Shown: positions 1 to 8,591, counted from the stretch's first letter. The stretch is 64,000 bases of DNA from JB111 sp049856295 (GCF_049856295.1 NZ_JBNDMZ010000003.1:62001-126000); one strand, 5' to 3'. A program made the numbers and translations. The notes: generated by a model from the letters alone, not told the origin.

Positions 1-483
1 CGCGTAGGTCGCCCAGACGATCGCCGCGATCCCGCTGAGCAGGACGAACCTGGTCCGGGGGTAGTCGACCGCCCCCGCGGTCATGTTGACGGCCACCCGG
101 CCGAACGGGATGAAGCGCGCGGCGAGGATGAGCGCGGCCCCGCGCCTGCCGAGCGTGCGGCGCGCTCCGGCCACGACCTTCGCGCCGCGCCCCCGGTTGA
201 GCACGGGGATGCGGTGCAGCGGGATCGCCATGCCGATCCGGTAGGCGATCTGGTCGCCCACGAACGCACCGACGGCCGCCGCCGGCCACAGGAGGTAGAT
301 GTGCGGGCCCTCGCCGTGCGCGGTGAGCGCGGCGGCCGCGATGACGACCCCCTCGCTCGGCGCCGCCGGGAAGAAGCCGTCGACGATGCAGCCCGCGAGG
401 ACGATGACGAGGACCCACGGAGACGCCGCGAGGTCGACCATCCAGTCCTGGACGGCGTCGACGAGCGCGAGGACGTCTCCCAC
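1..483 (-). CDS. DedA family membrane protein (3' end outside window)
   Basis: Integral membrane protein of the DedA/SNARE-associated superfamily, whose bacterial members are linked to membrane lipid flipping and envelope homeostasis. The visible 161 codons show hydrophobic stretches at about residues 22-50 and 64-82, the family FPAAPSE motif near residue 38, and the hallmark RFIPFGR followed by VNMTAG at 123-136. The C-terminal third is cut by the window edge. I place the start at a GTG five bases after the glmM stop; an ATG 14 codons further in (441) is the alternative. Close spacing suggests co-transcription with glmM. Confidence 0.85.
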   Translation of the reverse strand, partial: MGDVLALVDAVQDWMVDLAASPWVLVIVLAGCIVDGFFPAAPSEGVVIAAAALTAHGEGPHIYLLWPAAAVGAFVGDQIAYRIGMAIPLHRIPVLNRGRGAKVVAGARRTLGRRGAALILAARFIPFGRVAVNMTAGAVDYPRTRFVLLSGIAAIVWATYA

Positions 484-488
484 GTCGG

Positions 489-1853
489 TCAGGCGGGCAG
501 GGCGAGCCGGTCGGCGACGACCGCGGCCAGGGTCTCCGCCTCGTGGCGGGCCACGTCCTCCGTGCCGGCCTCGACCATCACGCGCACGACCGGCTCGGTG
601 CCGGACGGGCGCAGGAGCACGCGGCCCCCGCCGCCGAGACGCCCCTCGGAGGCCGCGACGGCGTCGGCGACGCCCTCGTCCGTGGCGGCCCCGGCCCGGT
701 CGACGCCCTTGACGTTGAGCAGCACCTGCGGGAGGCGGGTGACGACGGACGCGAGATCGGTGAGCGAGCGCCCGGTCTGGACCACGCGCTGGGCGAGGAG
801 GAGCGCCGTGAGCACACCGTCCCCGGTCGAGGCGTGGGAGGCGGCGATGACGTGGCCCGACTGCTCGCCGCCGAGGACGAACCCGCCGGCGCGCATCGCC
901 TCGAGCACGTAGCGGTCGCCCACGCCCGTCTGGACGGTCGCGATGCCCTCGCGCTCCATCGCCTTGAGGAGGCCGAGGTTGGACATCACCGTGACGACGA
1001 GCGTGTCGTGCGCGAGCTCGCCGCGCTCCTTGAGGTCGGTCGCAAGGATGCCCATGATCTGGTCGCCGTCGACCAGCGTCCCGGCGGCGTCGACGGCGAG
1101 GCAGCGGTCGGCGTCCCCGTCGAACGCGACGCCGAAGGCGGCGCCGGCGGCCACGGTCACGGCCTGGAGCTGCTCGGGGTGCGTCGACCCGCAGGCGTCG
1201 TTGATGTTGTAGCCGTCCGGCGAGGCGTTGAGGACGACGACGTCGGCGCCGGCCTCCCGCAGCGCGGCGGGCGCGATGTCCGAGGCCGCGCCGTTCGCGC
1301 AGTCGACGGCCACGCGCAGACCCTTGAGCGGCGTGCTCCCGATCGCGCCGACGAGGTGCTGGATGTAGGTCGCGTCGGCAGCGCCGGCGCCGGCCCCGAG
1401 GCGGCCGAGGCCGTCGCCGACGGGGGCGTCGTAGTCGGTGCCGAGGAGCGACTCGAGCCGGTCCTCGACCGCGTCGTCGAGCTTGTAGCCGCCGCGGGCG
1501 AAGAACTTGATGCCGTTGTCCGGCATCGCGTTGTGCGAGGCGGAGATGACCACGCCGAGGTCGACGTCGGAGGTCGCGGTGAGGTGGGCGATCCCCGGCG
1601 TGGGCAGCACCCCGACATCGTCGACGTCGACGCCCGCCGAGGCCAGGCCCGCGCACATCGCGGCCGACAGCATCTCGCCGGAGACGCGCGTGTCACGGCC
1701 GACGATGGCTCGCGGCCGGTCCCCGGCGCCGTGCGCGGCCCCCGAGGCGACGAGCTCGCGCGCGGCGGCCACGCCGAGCTCGAGCGCGAGGCTCGCGGTG
1801 ATGTCCCGGTTCGCGAGTCCGCGAACCCCGTCCGTGCCGAACAGCCGTGCCAT
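489..1853 (-). CDS. glmM: Phosphoglucosamine mutase
   Basis: Converts glucosamine-6-phosphate to glucosamine-1-phosphate on the route to UDP-GlcNAc for peptidoglycan. The 454-aa protein has the usual family length. It begins MARLFGTDGVRG, carries the active-site loop ISASHN (phosphorylated Ser106, to be autophosphorylated) and the metal loop DGDADR near residue 245, and ends with the sugar-phosphate binding RPSGTEP motif. The open frame extends 35 codons upstream, but the ATG at 1853 has a good ribosome binding site (GGAGGGG, 6 nt away) and matches the family start. It follows rplM-rpsI in the common actinobacterial order. Confidence 0.97.
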   Translation of the reverse strand: MARLFGTDGVRGLANRDITASLALELGVAAARELVASGAAHGAGDRPRAIVGRDTRVSGEMLSAAMCAGLASAGVDVDDVGVLPTPGIAHLTATSDVDLGVVISASHNAMPDNGIKFFARGGYKLDDAVEDRLESLLGTDYDAPVGDGLGRLGAGAGAADATYIQHLVGAIGSTPLKGLRVAVDCANGAASDIAPAALREAGADVVVLNASPDGYNINDACGSTHPEQLQAVTVAAGAAFGVAFDGDADRCLAVDAAGTLVDGDQIMGILATDLKERGELAHDTLVVTVMSNLGLLKAMEREGIATVQTGVGDRYVLEAMRAGGFVLGGEQSGHVIAASHASTGDGVLTALLLAQRVVQTGRSLTDLASVVTRLPQVLLNVKGVDRAGAATDEGVADAVAASEGRLGGGGRVLLRPSGTEPVVRVMVEAGTEDVARHEAETLAAVVADRLALPA

Positions 1854-1984
1854 GCGGTCCCCTCCAGAGGTGGTCTCCGTCCGCGCACAGCGTGCCGGAC
1901 GGCGGCGGGTGCGCGCAGCGGGGCGCGCGGGGGTGGACGACGACGGCCCCGTCCCCAACCGGGACGGGGCCGTGGCCGAATGGA

Positions 1985-2476
1985 TCAGCGCTTGGAGTAC
2001 TGCGGCGCCTTGCGGGCCTTCTTGAGGCCGGCCTTCTTGCGCTCGATGGCGCGGGCGTCACGCGTGAGGAACCCGGCCTTCTTCAGCTCGGCGCGGTTCG
2101 CGTCGCGGTCGATGACGTTGAGCGCGCGGGCGATACCGAGGCGCAGCGCGCCGGCCTGGCCGGACGTACCGCCACCGGCGATGCGCGCGTGGACGTCGAA
2201 GCGACCGTCGAGGTCGAGCAGCGTGAACGGCGAGCGCGCGAGCTGCTGGTGGAGCTTGTTCGGGAAGTACTCCTCGAGCGTGCGACCGTTGATGGTCCAC
2301 TCCCCCGTACCCGGGACGAGCCGGACGCGGGCCACGGCCTCCTTGCGGCGGCCCAGGGCCTGGCCGGGGGCGGTGATCGACGCGCCGGCACCCTCGGGGG
2401 CGGACTCGCTCTCGGACGTGTAGCTGGCGGGCACGTCGTCTGCGTCGACGTCGAACTCGGTGGTGGGCTCGGCCAC
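1985..2476 (-). CDS. rpsI: 30S ribosomal protein S9
   Basis: Small-subunit protein whose C-terminal tail reaches the P-site tRNA. The 163-aa product has a roughly 35-residue acidic N-terminal extension, common in actinobacteria, before the core GRRKEAVARVRL. It ends in the invariant SKR tail. It lies 29 bp downstream of rplM, the universal L13-S9 pair. Confidence 0.98.
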   Translation of the reverse strand: MAEPTTEFDVDADDVPASYTSESESAPEGAGASITAPGQALGRRKEAVARVRLVPGTGEWTINGRTLEEYFPNKLHQQLARSPFTLLDLDGRFDVHARIAGGGTSGQAGALRLGIARALNVIDRDANRAELKKAGFLTRDARAIERKKAGLKKARKAPQYSKR

Positions 2477-2505
2477 GGTTCTCCTCGTGGGTCTCGGTGG
2501 TGGGC

Positions 2506-2964
2506 TCAGGCCTTGGCGGGCTGCTGAGCGACCTGGTCAATGACGAACGGCTGCGGCTGCTGGGCCGCGTGCGGGTGCTCGGGGCCCGCGTAGATCTTGA
2601 GCTTGTCGAGCTGCTGACGACCCAGGGTCGTCTTCGGCAGCATCCCGCGCACGGCGCGCTCGACGGCGCGCGTCGGGTGCTTGGCGAGCATCTCGACGTA
2701 GGTGGTCGACTTGAGCCCGCCCGGGAAGCCCGAGTGGGTGTAGGTCTTCTTGTCCGCCAGCTTGGCGCCGGTCAGCGCGACCTTGTCGGCGTTGATGACG
2801 ACGACGAAGTCACCGCCGTCGACGTGCGGGGCGAAGGTCGGCTTGTGCTTCCCACGGAGCAGGGTGGCGACCTGGGAGGCCAGACGGCCCAGGACCACGT
2901 CGGTGGCGTCGATGACGTGCCACTGCCGCGTGATGTCGCCGGGCTTGGGTGTGTACGTGCGCAC
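2506..2964 (-). CDS. rplM: 50S ribosomal protein L13
   Basis: Early-assembly large-subunit protein, 152 aa, starting with the actinobacterial MRTYTPKPGD sequence and carrying the diagnostic DATDVVLGRLAS and HKPTFAPH segments. I chose the GTG at 2964 because it gives the family N-terminus and has GTGAGG about 9 nt upstream. A GTG five codons earlier (2979) is possible. The frame stays open far upstream into the truA region, but that extension is not coding. The 230 bp between rplM and truA must hold the L13-S9 promoter; I cannot pinpoint it. Confidence 0.97.
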   Translation of the reverse strand: MRTYTPKPGDITRQWHVIDATDVVLGRLASQVATLLRGKHKPTFAPHVDGGDFVVVINADKVALTGAKLADKKTYTHSGFPGGLKSTTYVEMLAKHPTRAVERAVRGMLPKTTLGRQQLDKLKIYAGPEHPHAAQQPQPFVIDQVAQQPAKA

Positions 2965-3194
2965 GGGCGTATGCCTCACTACTACTGTCGGCGTTCTTGA
3001 CGAACGGGTGCGGCGCTCGTGGGCGCCACCACCAATGGTCGGTTGCTTCGTGCCGCGGTCATCCTCGGCGCGGCTCCGGCGAGTGGGAGGCACCGGGCGC
3101 ACGAGGGACGTACGACGACTCCCCAGGGTAGCCCACCCGCGCCGGGCGCGGGAGACCCCGCACCTCGCAGAGGTCGTGACGGTGGACACCACGC

Positions 3195-4127
3195 CTACTC
3201 CTCCAGCGTCCGCACCCGCCGGGCCGCCGCCGCCCTCACGGCCAGCCGGCTGTCGTCCGGGTACCCGACCTCCTCGAGCGTGAGCCCGTGCGCCGGCGCG
3301 ACGTCGACGCCCGCCGTCCGGCTCCGCAGCGCGAGCGCCTCCGCGGGCCACCCCGGGTCGCGCCGCCCCTCCCCCACGGCCAGCAGCGCGCCGGCGAGCG
3401 AGCGGACCATCGAGTGGCAGAACGCGTCGGCGCGCACGGAGAGCACGAGGAGCCCGGCGTCCGCGCCGCTCGCCGCCCGCTCGACGGCGGCGGACTCGAG
3501 GGTGCGGATCGTCGTCGCGCCCTCCCGGGGGCGGCAGTAGGACAGGAAGTCGTGCTCGCCGACGAGGCCGGTCGCCGCCCGTGCCATCGCTCGCTCGTCG
3601 AGCGGGCGCGGGTGCCACAGCACGGTGCCGCGCCGCCCGGGGTCGCGGGTGGCCGCCGCGTCGCTCACGCGGTACCGGTAGCTGCGCCAGGTGGCCGAGA
3701 AGCGTGCGTCGAAGCCGTCGGGGGCCGGTGCAGCACCCCGCACGACGACGTCGCTGCTCCCGCGCGGTCCGCCCGCCGCCTTGGCGAGGACACCGGCGAG
3801 GCGCGCGACGAGGGCCTCGCCCGGGGTGCGGCCCGAGCGTCCGGGGACGGCGTCCCAGGCCTCGCGAGGGACGTCGACGTGCGCCACCTGGTGGTGTGCG
3901 TGCACGCCGGCGTCGGTCCGCCCCGCCACGGTGAGCCTCAGACCCGGCACGCGCAGCACCGTGGTCAGTGCCGCCGTCAGCTCGCCCTCGACGGTGCGCA
4001 GGCCCGGTTGCGCCGCCCAGCCGGAGAAGTCCGTGCCGTCGTAGGCGAGGTCGAGGCGGACGCGCACCGGGTCGACGGGGGGTTCGCTCTCCACCCGAGC
4101 AGGGTAGTCGGGGGCCGCCCCACCCAT
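3195..4127 (-). CDS. truA: tRNA pseudouridine synthase A
   Basis: Isomerises U38-U40 in the tRNA anticodon stem. The TruA hallmark AGRTDAGVHA, with the catalytic Asp, is present, as are the opening LAYDGTDFSGWA and the later FCHSMVRSLAG segment. Length (about 310 aa) is normal. The start is uncertain: ATG at 4145, ATG at 4127 (used here) and GTG at 4094 are all in frame and none has a strong ribosome binding site; the family core begins just after the GTG. The gene sits between rplQ and rplM as in many actinobacteria, but here a plus-strand gene at 4293 separates it from rplQ. Confidence 0.93.
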   Translation of the reverse strand: MGGAAPDYPARVESEPPVDPVRVRLDLAYDGTDFSGWAAQPGLRTVEGELTAALTTVLRVPGLRLTVAGRTDAGVHAHHQVAHVDVPREAWDAVPGRSGRTPGEALVARLAGVLAKAAGGPRGSSDVVVRGAAPAPDGFDARFSATWRSYRYRVSDAAATRDPGRRGTVLWHPRPLDERAMARAATGLVGEHDFLSYCRPREGATTIRTLESAAVERAASGADAGLLVLSVRADAFCHSMVRSLAGALLAVGEGRRDPGWPAEALALRSRTAGVDVAPAHGLTLEEVGYPDDSRLAVRAAAARRVRTLEE

Positions 4128-4182
4128 CCGTGCCCGCGCGACCACGCACGGGTCTCTGGCGCCGGATGAACGCCTCCACCAC

Positions 4183-4221
4183 GAGATGAGGGGACCTTCA
4201 CATCGCTCTCCCGGTCTTCAC
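4183..4221 (+). promoter_or_regulatory. Candidate response-regulator binding region
   Basis: Upstream of the secreted protein at 4293. It holds GATGAG at 4185-4190, then half-sites CTTCAC (4196), CTCTCC (4206) and CTTCAC (4216) spaced exactly 10 bp apart. Such phased direct repeats are typical of OmpR-family response regulators. Related half-sites lie upstream of the kinase gene at 43189 and of the paralogous secreted gene at 46090. The functional role is inferred. Confidence 0.45.
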
Positions 4222-4292
4222 CGATCGCTTCGGCAGAGTTCAGGTCATCGAGAGACCCCGTCCCCCCGGACGGCCGACGAAGGAGAGAGATC

Positions 4293-4874
4293 ATGAGCAA
4301 GAAGCTGTGGATCACCACCGGCACCCTGTCCGCCGTGGCCATCATCGCGGGCGGCTCGCTCGCCGTCGCCGACGACCGCGACGACCGGGACGACCGACCC
4401 GCGGACCGCACCCCCGCGTCGCAGCGGCAGACCGTGTCCGGCCCGTCGGCACCGTCGCCCTCCTCGGCACCGTCCGCGCCGTCGGCACCGCGCGTCGAGC
4501 TGCTCGGCCCGGGCCGCCTCGCGCTGCCCGAGTCCGCCTACAGCACGCGCACCGCGGTGAGCACGGTCAGCGCTCCCAGCCAGGCCTCGGCCGTCTCGGC
4601 CGCGAGCCCGGCGCCGGCCCCGTCGCCCGCCTCGGCGCAGTCCGCGCCGTCGGCACCGTCGCCGGCCCCCGCGCCGCGCCAGCAGGCCCCCGCGCCCGCA
4701 CCGGCTCCCCGTCCCGCGCCCGCCCCGGCACCGGCTCCCGCGCCTGCCCCCGCGCCGCGTCCGGCTCCGGTCTCGGCAGACTCGGGCTGGTCGGCCGACT
4801 CCCCGGCCTCCGCCCCGAGCGCGAGCTCCCCGGACTCCCCCGACTCGGCCCCGAGCGCCGACTCGGGCGACTGA
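4293..4874 (+). CDS. Small secreted Pro/Ala-rich protein, paralogue of 45665-46090
   Basis: Not a family I recognise. The 193-aa product has an N-terminal signal peptide (hydrophobic residues 10-23, likely cleavage after AVA at 24-26). A charged DDRDDRDDR stretch follows, then Ser/Pro/Ala-rich sequence, a long (Ala-Pro)n rod at about 120-158, and a Ser/Asp tail ending SADSGD. There is no sortase motif or second membrane segment. Its N-terminus (WIxxGTLSAxA) and tail match the protein at 45665-46090 closely, so the two are paralogues. ATG at 4293 has an excellent ribosome binding site (GAAGGAGAG). It is a plus-strand singleton inserted in otherwise conserved minus-strand backbone and has the same type of upstream repeats as its paralogue, implying shared control. 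Confidence 0.8.
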   Translation: MSKKLWITTGTLSAVAIIAGGSLAVADDRDDRDDRPADRTPASQRQTVSGPSAPSPSSAPSAPSAPRVELLGPGRLALPESAYSTRTAVSTVSAPSQASAVSAASPAPAPSPASAQSAPSAPSPAPAPRQQAPAPAPAPRPAPAPAPAPAPAPAPRPAPVSADSGWSADSPASAPSASSPDSPDSAPSADSGD

Positions 4875-4906
4875 CCACGCCCGTGGCCGCGAGCCACGCG
4901 CGTGCC

Positions 4907-4936
4907 GCGACCGGGGTCTGAGGGGTCCCCGGTCGC
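4907..4936 (+). terminator. Hairpin after the secreted protein gene
   Basis: Perfect 10-bp stem (4907-4916 with 4927-4936) and a 10-nt loop, 32 bp after the stop codon at 4874. There is no T-tract, as is usual in high-GC actinobacteria. Confidence 0.6.
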
Positions 4937-5055
4937 CACCGGCCGGAAGCGGTGGTTCCTGAGGGGGTTCCGCCGGCACGGGCGGTCGACGACCGCGGCG
5001 CTCCGGCGTCGCGGCCGTCGTCGTGCGGGCACACCCGCCGGTCCACGACGCTCGA

Positions 5056-5099
5056 ACGCCGGAGGGCGGACCACCCATCGGTGGTCCGCCCTCCGGCGT
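5056..5099 (-). terminator. rplQ / alpha-operon terminator
   Basis: Perfect 20-bp stem (5056-5075 with 5080-5099) around the loop CATC, starting 19 bp beyond the rplQ stop. It ends the ribosomal alpha operon and, being symmetric, could also stop plus-strand transcription from the 4293 gene. Confidence 0.85.
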
Positions 5100-5117
5100 C
5101 TCTGCTGAGCCCGAGCG

Positions 5118-5765
5118 TCAGGCCTTGTCGGCGTCCGCCTCGCCGTCGGTCGCCTCGCCGTCGGTCGCCTCGTCGGCGTCCACCTCCGTCGCCTCGGCTG
5201 CGGGCGCATCGGCCTCGACAGCCTCGACGTCGGCGGTGTCGCCGGCATCGGCCTCGATCGACTCGGCGGAGGTCGGGACCTCCACGGCGGTCTCCTCCGA
5301 GCTCGTGTCCCCCGAGCTCGTGTCCTCGGCAGCCGGCGCCTCGGCGGCCGGGGCCGCCTTCTGCGCAGCCTTCGTGGCCTCCTTGACGACGGCCTGCTTC
5401 GGCGAGACCGGCTCGAGGACGAGCTCGATGACCGCCATGGGGGCGTTGTCGCCCTTGCGATTGCCGACCTTCGTGATGCGCGTGTATCCGCCGTCGCGGT
5501 CGGCCATCTTCGGGGCCGTCTCCGCGAACAGTGTGTGCACGACGCTCTTGTCCGACAGGTGCGTCAGCACCCGGCGGCGCGAGGCCAGGTCGCCGCGCTT
5601 GGCGAACTGGACGAGGCGCTCGGCCAGCGGCTGGACGCGCTTGGCGCGCACGACCGTCGTCGTGATGCTGCCGTGCTCGAACAGGGACTGCGCGAGGTTG
5701 TCGAGCATGTGGCGCTCGTGCGACGGGCTACCACCCAGACGCGGACCCTTGGCGGGCTTGGGCAT
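5118..5765 (-). CDS. rplQ: 50S ribosomal protein L17 with acidic C-terminal extension
   Basis: Lines the peptide exit tunnel region of the 50S subunit. Residues 1-118 are canonical L17 (MPKPAKGPRLGGSPSHERHM start, then LFEHGSITTT). The remaining roughly 95 residues form an Ala/Glu/Asp-rich tail with repeats such as ATDGEATDGEA. Such tails are common in actinobacterial L17 but this one is long. It is the last gene of the alpha operon. Confidence 0.97.
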   Translation of the reverse strand: MPKPAKGPRLGGSPSHERHMLDNLAQSLFEHGSITTTVVRAKRVQPLAERLVQFAKRGDLASRRRVLTHLSDKSVVHTLFAETAPKMADRDGGYTRITKVGNRKGDNAPMAVIELVLEPVSPKQAVVKEATKAAQKAAPAAEAPAAEDTSSGDTSSEETAVEVPTSAESIEADAGDTADVEAVEADAPAAEATEVDADEATDGEATDGEADADKA

Positions 5766-5807
5766 GATGACTCCTTGAGTGAATACGGTGCGCGATGGGC
5801 GGTGGGA

Positions 5808-6830
5808 TCAGGCGGGGTTCTCGGCGGAGAACCGGATGTCCCCGTAGTCGTCGTCCGCCTCGGTGCCGCGGTGCTGGGCCAGGTCGAAGCCCGCGGGGCT
5901 GTCCTTGAGACCGAGGCCGAGCGTCTGCAGCTTCTCCTTGATCTCGTCGATCGACTTCGCGCCGAAGTTGCGGATGTCGAGGAGGTCCGCCTCCGAGCGG
6001 GCGACGAGCTCGCCCACGGAGTGGATGCCCTCGCGCTTGAGGCAGTTGTAGGAGCGCGACAGCAGGCCGAGCTCCTCGATCGGGAGCGCCATGTCCTGGG
6101 CGAGCTCGGTGTCCATCGCCGACGGGCCGATCTCGATGCCCTCGGCCTCGACGTTGAGCTCGCGCGCGAGGCCGAACAGCTCGACCAGCGTCTTGCCGGC
6201 CGAGGCCAGCGCGTCGCGCGGGGTGATCGCGCTCTTGGTCTCGACGTCGACCACGAGCTTGTCGAAGTCCGTGCGCTGCTCGACACGGGTCGCCTCGACC
6301 TTGTAGCTGACCTTGAGCACCGGCGAGTAGATCGAGTCGACCGGGATGCGGCCGATCTCGGCGTCGATCGACTTGTTCTGCTGCGCGGAGACATAGCCGC
6401 GGCCGCGCTCGACGGTGAGCTCGATCTCGAGCTTGCCCTTGTCGTTGAGCGTGGCGATGTGCAGCTCGGGGTTGTGCACCTCGACTCCGGCGGGCGGCGT
6501 GATGTCCTCGGCCGTCACCGTGCCGGAACCCTGCTTGCGCAGGTACATGACGACGGGCTCGTCGTTCTCCGAGGAGACGACGAGGTTCTTGATGTTGAGG
6601 ATGATCTCGGAGACGTCCTCCTTGACACCCGGCACGGTCGAGAACTCGTGCAGCACGCCGTCGATGCGGATCGACGTGACGGCGGCACCGGGGATGGAGG
6701 AGAGCAGGGTGCGACGCATCGAGTTGCCGAGCGTGTAGCCGAAGCCGGGCTCGAGGGGCTCGATGACGAAGCGCGAACGCTGGTCGTCGACGACCTCTTC
6801 GGTGAGAACGGGGCGCTGTGCGATGAGCAC
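5808..6830 (-). CDS. rpoA: RNA polymerase alpha subunit
   Basis: 340-aa alpha subunit. The N-terminal domain dimerises and nucleates beta/beta' assembly (MLIAQRPVLTEE start, then GFGYTLGNSMRRTLLSS at about 29-45). The C-terminal domain at about 245-310 binds UP elements and activators and contains the helix-hairpin-helix residues VGELVARSEADLL followed by NFGAKSIDEI. It lies between rpsK and rplQ. There is no rpsD upstream, which is common in actinobacteria. Confidence 0.99.
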   Translation of the reverse strand: MLIAQRPVLTEEVVDDQRSRFVIEPLEPGFGYTLGNSMRRTLLSSIPGAAVTSIRIDGVLHEFSTVPGVKEDVSEIILNIKNLVVSSENDEPVVMYLRKQGSGTVTAEDITPPAGVEVHNPELHIATLNDKGKLEIELTVERGRGYVSAQQNKSIDAEIGRIPVDSIYSPVLKVSYKVEATRVEQRTDFDKLVVDVETKSAITPRDALASAGKTLVELFGLARELNVEAEGIEIGPSAMDTELAQDMALPIEELGLLSRSYNCLKREGIHSVGELVARSEADLLDIRNFGAKSIDEIKEKLQTLGLGLKDSPAGFDLAQHRGTEADDDYGDIRFSAENPA

Positions 6831-6918
6831 GGTCGATCATTCCTTTCGCGCGGGCGTCCGCTATATGACGCCTCGCAGGGCCGCGCGGACTCGGTCCGTC
6901 CGCGCGGGTCGTGCGGCA

Positions 6919-6939
6919 GACCGCCCCAGGGGGGCGGTC
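6919..6939 (-). other. Hairpin between rpsK and rpoA
   Basis: A 9-bp perfect GC stem (6919-6927 with 6931-6939) with a 3-nt AGG loop, in the 179-bp gap between rpsK and rpoA. It could be a partial terminator or processing signal that lowers rpoA relative to ribosomal protein output. Role inferred only. Confidence 0.4.
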
Positions 6940-7009
6940 GACCCCGGTACCGCCGACGACGACGAACGACGCGCGCTCGTCCCCGCCCGCGGCACCGGGG
7001 TGCGGTGTC

Positions 7010-7417
7010 TCAGACCCGGCGGCGCTTCGGCGGGCGGCAGCCGTTGTGCGCCTGCGGGGTGACGTCCTGGATCGAGCCGACCTCGAGACCCGTCGCGGTG
7101 AGCGAGCGGATCGCGGTCTCACGGCCGGAGCCGGGGCCCTTGACGAAGACGTCGACCTTCTTCATGCCGTGCTCCTGGGCGCGGCGGGCGGCCGCCTCGG
7201 CCGCGAGCTGCGCCGCGAACGGCGTGGACTTGCGGGAGCCCTTGAAGCCGACCTGGCCGGACGACGCCCAGGCGATGACCGCGCCGGACGGGTCCGTGAT
7301 GGAGACGATCGTGTTGTTGAACGTCGACTTGATGAAGGCGTTGCCGGCGGAGACGTTCTTCCGCTCCTTGCGACGCGGACGACGCGCGGCCGTCGAGGTA
7401 CGAGCCTTGGGAGGCAT
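7010..7417 (-). CDS. rpsK: 30S ribosomal protein S11
   Basis: Platform protein of the 30S subunit, 135 aa, the usual actinobacterial length. It has a Lys/Arg-rich N-terminus, the central NTIVSITDPSGAVIAWASSG segment and the C-terminal DVTPQAHNGCRPPKRRRV. ATG at 7417 gives the family N-terminus (MPPKARTS). It follows rpsM by 74 bp. Confidence 0.98.
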   Translation of the reverse strand: MPPKARTSTAARRPRRKERKNVSAGNAFIKSTFNNTIVSITDPSGAVIAWASSGQVGFKGSRKSTPFAAQLAAEAAARRAQEHGMKKVDVFVKGPGSGRETAIRSLTATGLEVGSIQDVTPQAHNGCRPPKRRRV

Positions 7418-7491
7418 GGGTGGTTCCGTTCTCGCGAGGGTGGGTGATCGGGGAGGCGCTCACGCCGCGGGGCGGGCGCCGTCGGGTGTCG

Positions 7492-7866
7492 CTACTTGGT
7501 CTTCTTCTTGCCGGCCACGGTCTTCTTCGGGCCCTTGCGGGTGCGCGCGTTGGTCTTGGTGCGCTGCCCGCGGACAGGAAGGCCGCGACGGTGGCGGATG
7601 CCCTGGTAGCTCCCGATCTCGACCTTGCGACGGATGTCCGCGGCGATCTCGCGCCGCAGGTCACCCTCGATCTGGTAGTTGCCCTCGATGAAGTCGCGCA
7701 GGGCGACGAGGTCGGCGTCCGTCATGTCCTTGACGCGCAGGTCCGGGCTGACCCCGGTCGCCTCGAGCGCCTTGGCCGCACGGGTACGGCCGACGCCGTA
7801 GATGTAGGTGAGCGCAACCTCAAGCCGCTTCTCGCGGGGGAGGTCGACGCCGGAAAGACGTGCCAC
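7492..7866 (-). CDS. rpsM: 30S ribosomal protein S13
   Basis: Head protein contacting the P-site tRNA and L5 across the subunit bridge. The 124-aa product begins VARLSGVDLPREKR and ends in a Lys-rich tail. GTG at 7866 is chosen because it yields the family N-terminus and has GAGGAGAAC upstream; the open frame extends 12 codons further but is unsupported. The C-terminal RGLPVRGQRTKTNARTRKG is diagnostic. Confidence 0.98.
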   Translation of the reverse strand: MARLSGVDLPREKRLEVALTYIYGVGRTRAAKALEATGVSPDLRVKDMTDADLVALRDFIEGNYQIEGDLRREIAADIRRKVEIGSYQGIRHRRGLPVRGQRTKTNARTRKGPKKTVAGKKKTK

Positions 7867-8007
7867 TCGAGTTCTCCTCGATCGTTCCGGAGGTCCGATC
7901 ACCCCGACCTCCCGCCTGCTGCGGGCCCCGGCCTCCGGACCGGGGGTGGCACGCGCGCGGCGTGCTGTCGGAATGTCGCCGGCCGGGTACGGCCGACTTC
8001 CAGGGGA

Positions 8008-8121
8008 TCAGCCCTGGCGCTGCTTGTGACGAAGGTTGTCGCAGATGACCATGACGCGACCGTGGCGACGGATCACCTTGCAGTTGTCGCAGATCTTCTT
8101 GACGCTGGGCTTGACCTTCAT
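8008..8121 (-). CDS. rpmJ: 50S ribosomal protein L36 (zinc form)
   Basis: 37-aa protein reading MKVKPSVKKICDNCKVIRRH onward. It keeps the zinc ligands Cys11, Cys14, Cys27 and His32, so it is the zinc-containing (C+) form. It lies between infA and rpsM, its standard place. Confidence 0.97.
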   Translation of the reverse strand: MKVKPSVKKICDNCKVIRRHGRVMVICDNLRHKQRQG

Positions 8122-8197
8122 GGCGCTTCCTTCATCGTCGCTCGCCCGCCGGCCCGGATCGGGCTCGGGCGGCGTCGACGCTCGAGATGTGGATGGG

Positions 8198-8419
8198 TTA
8201 CTTGTAGCGGTAGACGATGCGGCCGCGGGTGAGGTCGTACGGGCTGAGCTCGACCACGACCCGGTCCTCGGGGAGGATCCGGATGTAGTGCTGACGCATC
8301 TTGCCCGAGATGTGAGCGAGGACCTTGTGCCCGTTGCTCAGCTCAACCCGGAACATCGCGTTCGGGAGCGCCTCGACGACGCTTCCCTCGATCTCGATGA
8401 CCCCGTCCTTCTTCGCCAT
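8198..8419 (-). CDS. infA: Translation initiation factor IF-1
   Basis: 73-aa OB-fold protein that blocks the A site during initiation. It reads MAKKDGVIEIEGSVVEALPN and ends RGRIVYRYK, exact family length. It heads the infA-rpmJ-rpsM-rpsK-rpoA-rplQ unit. The 614 bp upstream hold its promoter, tandem repeats and the terminator of the regulator gene at 9034. Confidence 0.98.
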   Translation of the reverse strand: MAKKDGVIEIEGSVVEALPNAMFRVELSNGHKVLAHISGKMRQHYIRILPEDRVVVELSPYDLTRGRIVYRYK

Positions 8420-8504
8420 GTGCTCCGCTCACGTCGTGGGTGGTGGTACGACCGCGCCGCGCGGTCGCACAGCCGTGCCGAGACACGACTATGCCCAGCG
8501 AGCA

Positions 8505-8533
8505 ATCCTACGCCATCGCTCCTCGCCGCGGAA
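8505..8533 (-). promoter_or_regulatory. Candidate infA promoter
   Basis: Minus-strand TAGGAT (8505-8510) fits a -10 TAnnnT box. Seventeen bases upstream is TTCCGC (8528-8533), a weak -35. It would give a leader of about 80 nt before infA. The S10 promoter candidate at 24620-24648 has nearly the same layout (TTCCGG-17-TAACGT). Confidence 0.35.
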
Positions 8534-8591
8534 CTGCCCGTCGCGGTGAGCCAGCGCACGTCCGGCGCCGGTCCCGGCCGTGCCTCCGCCG

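Noticed and set aside
4640..4780. Collagen-like or repeat-toxin domain
   Set aside because: The repeats are Ala-Pro, not Gly-X-Y, and no enzymatic domain follows.
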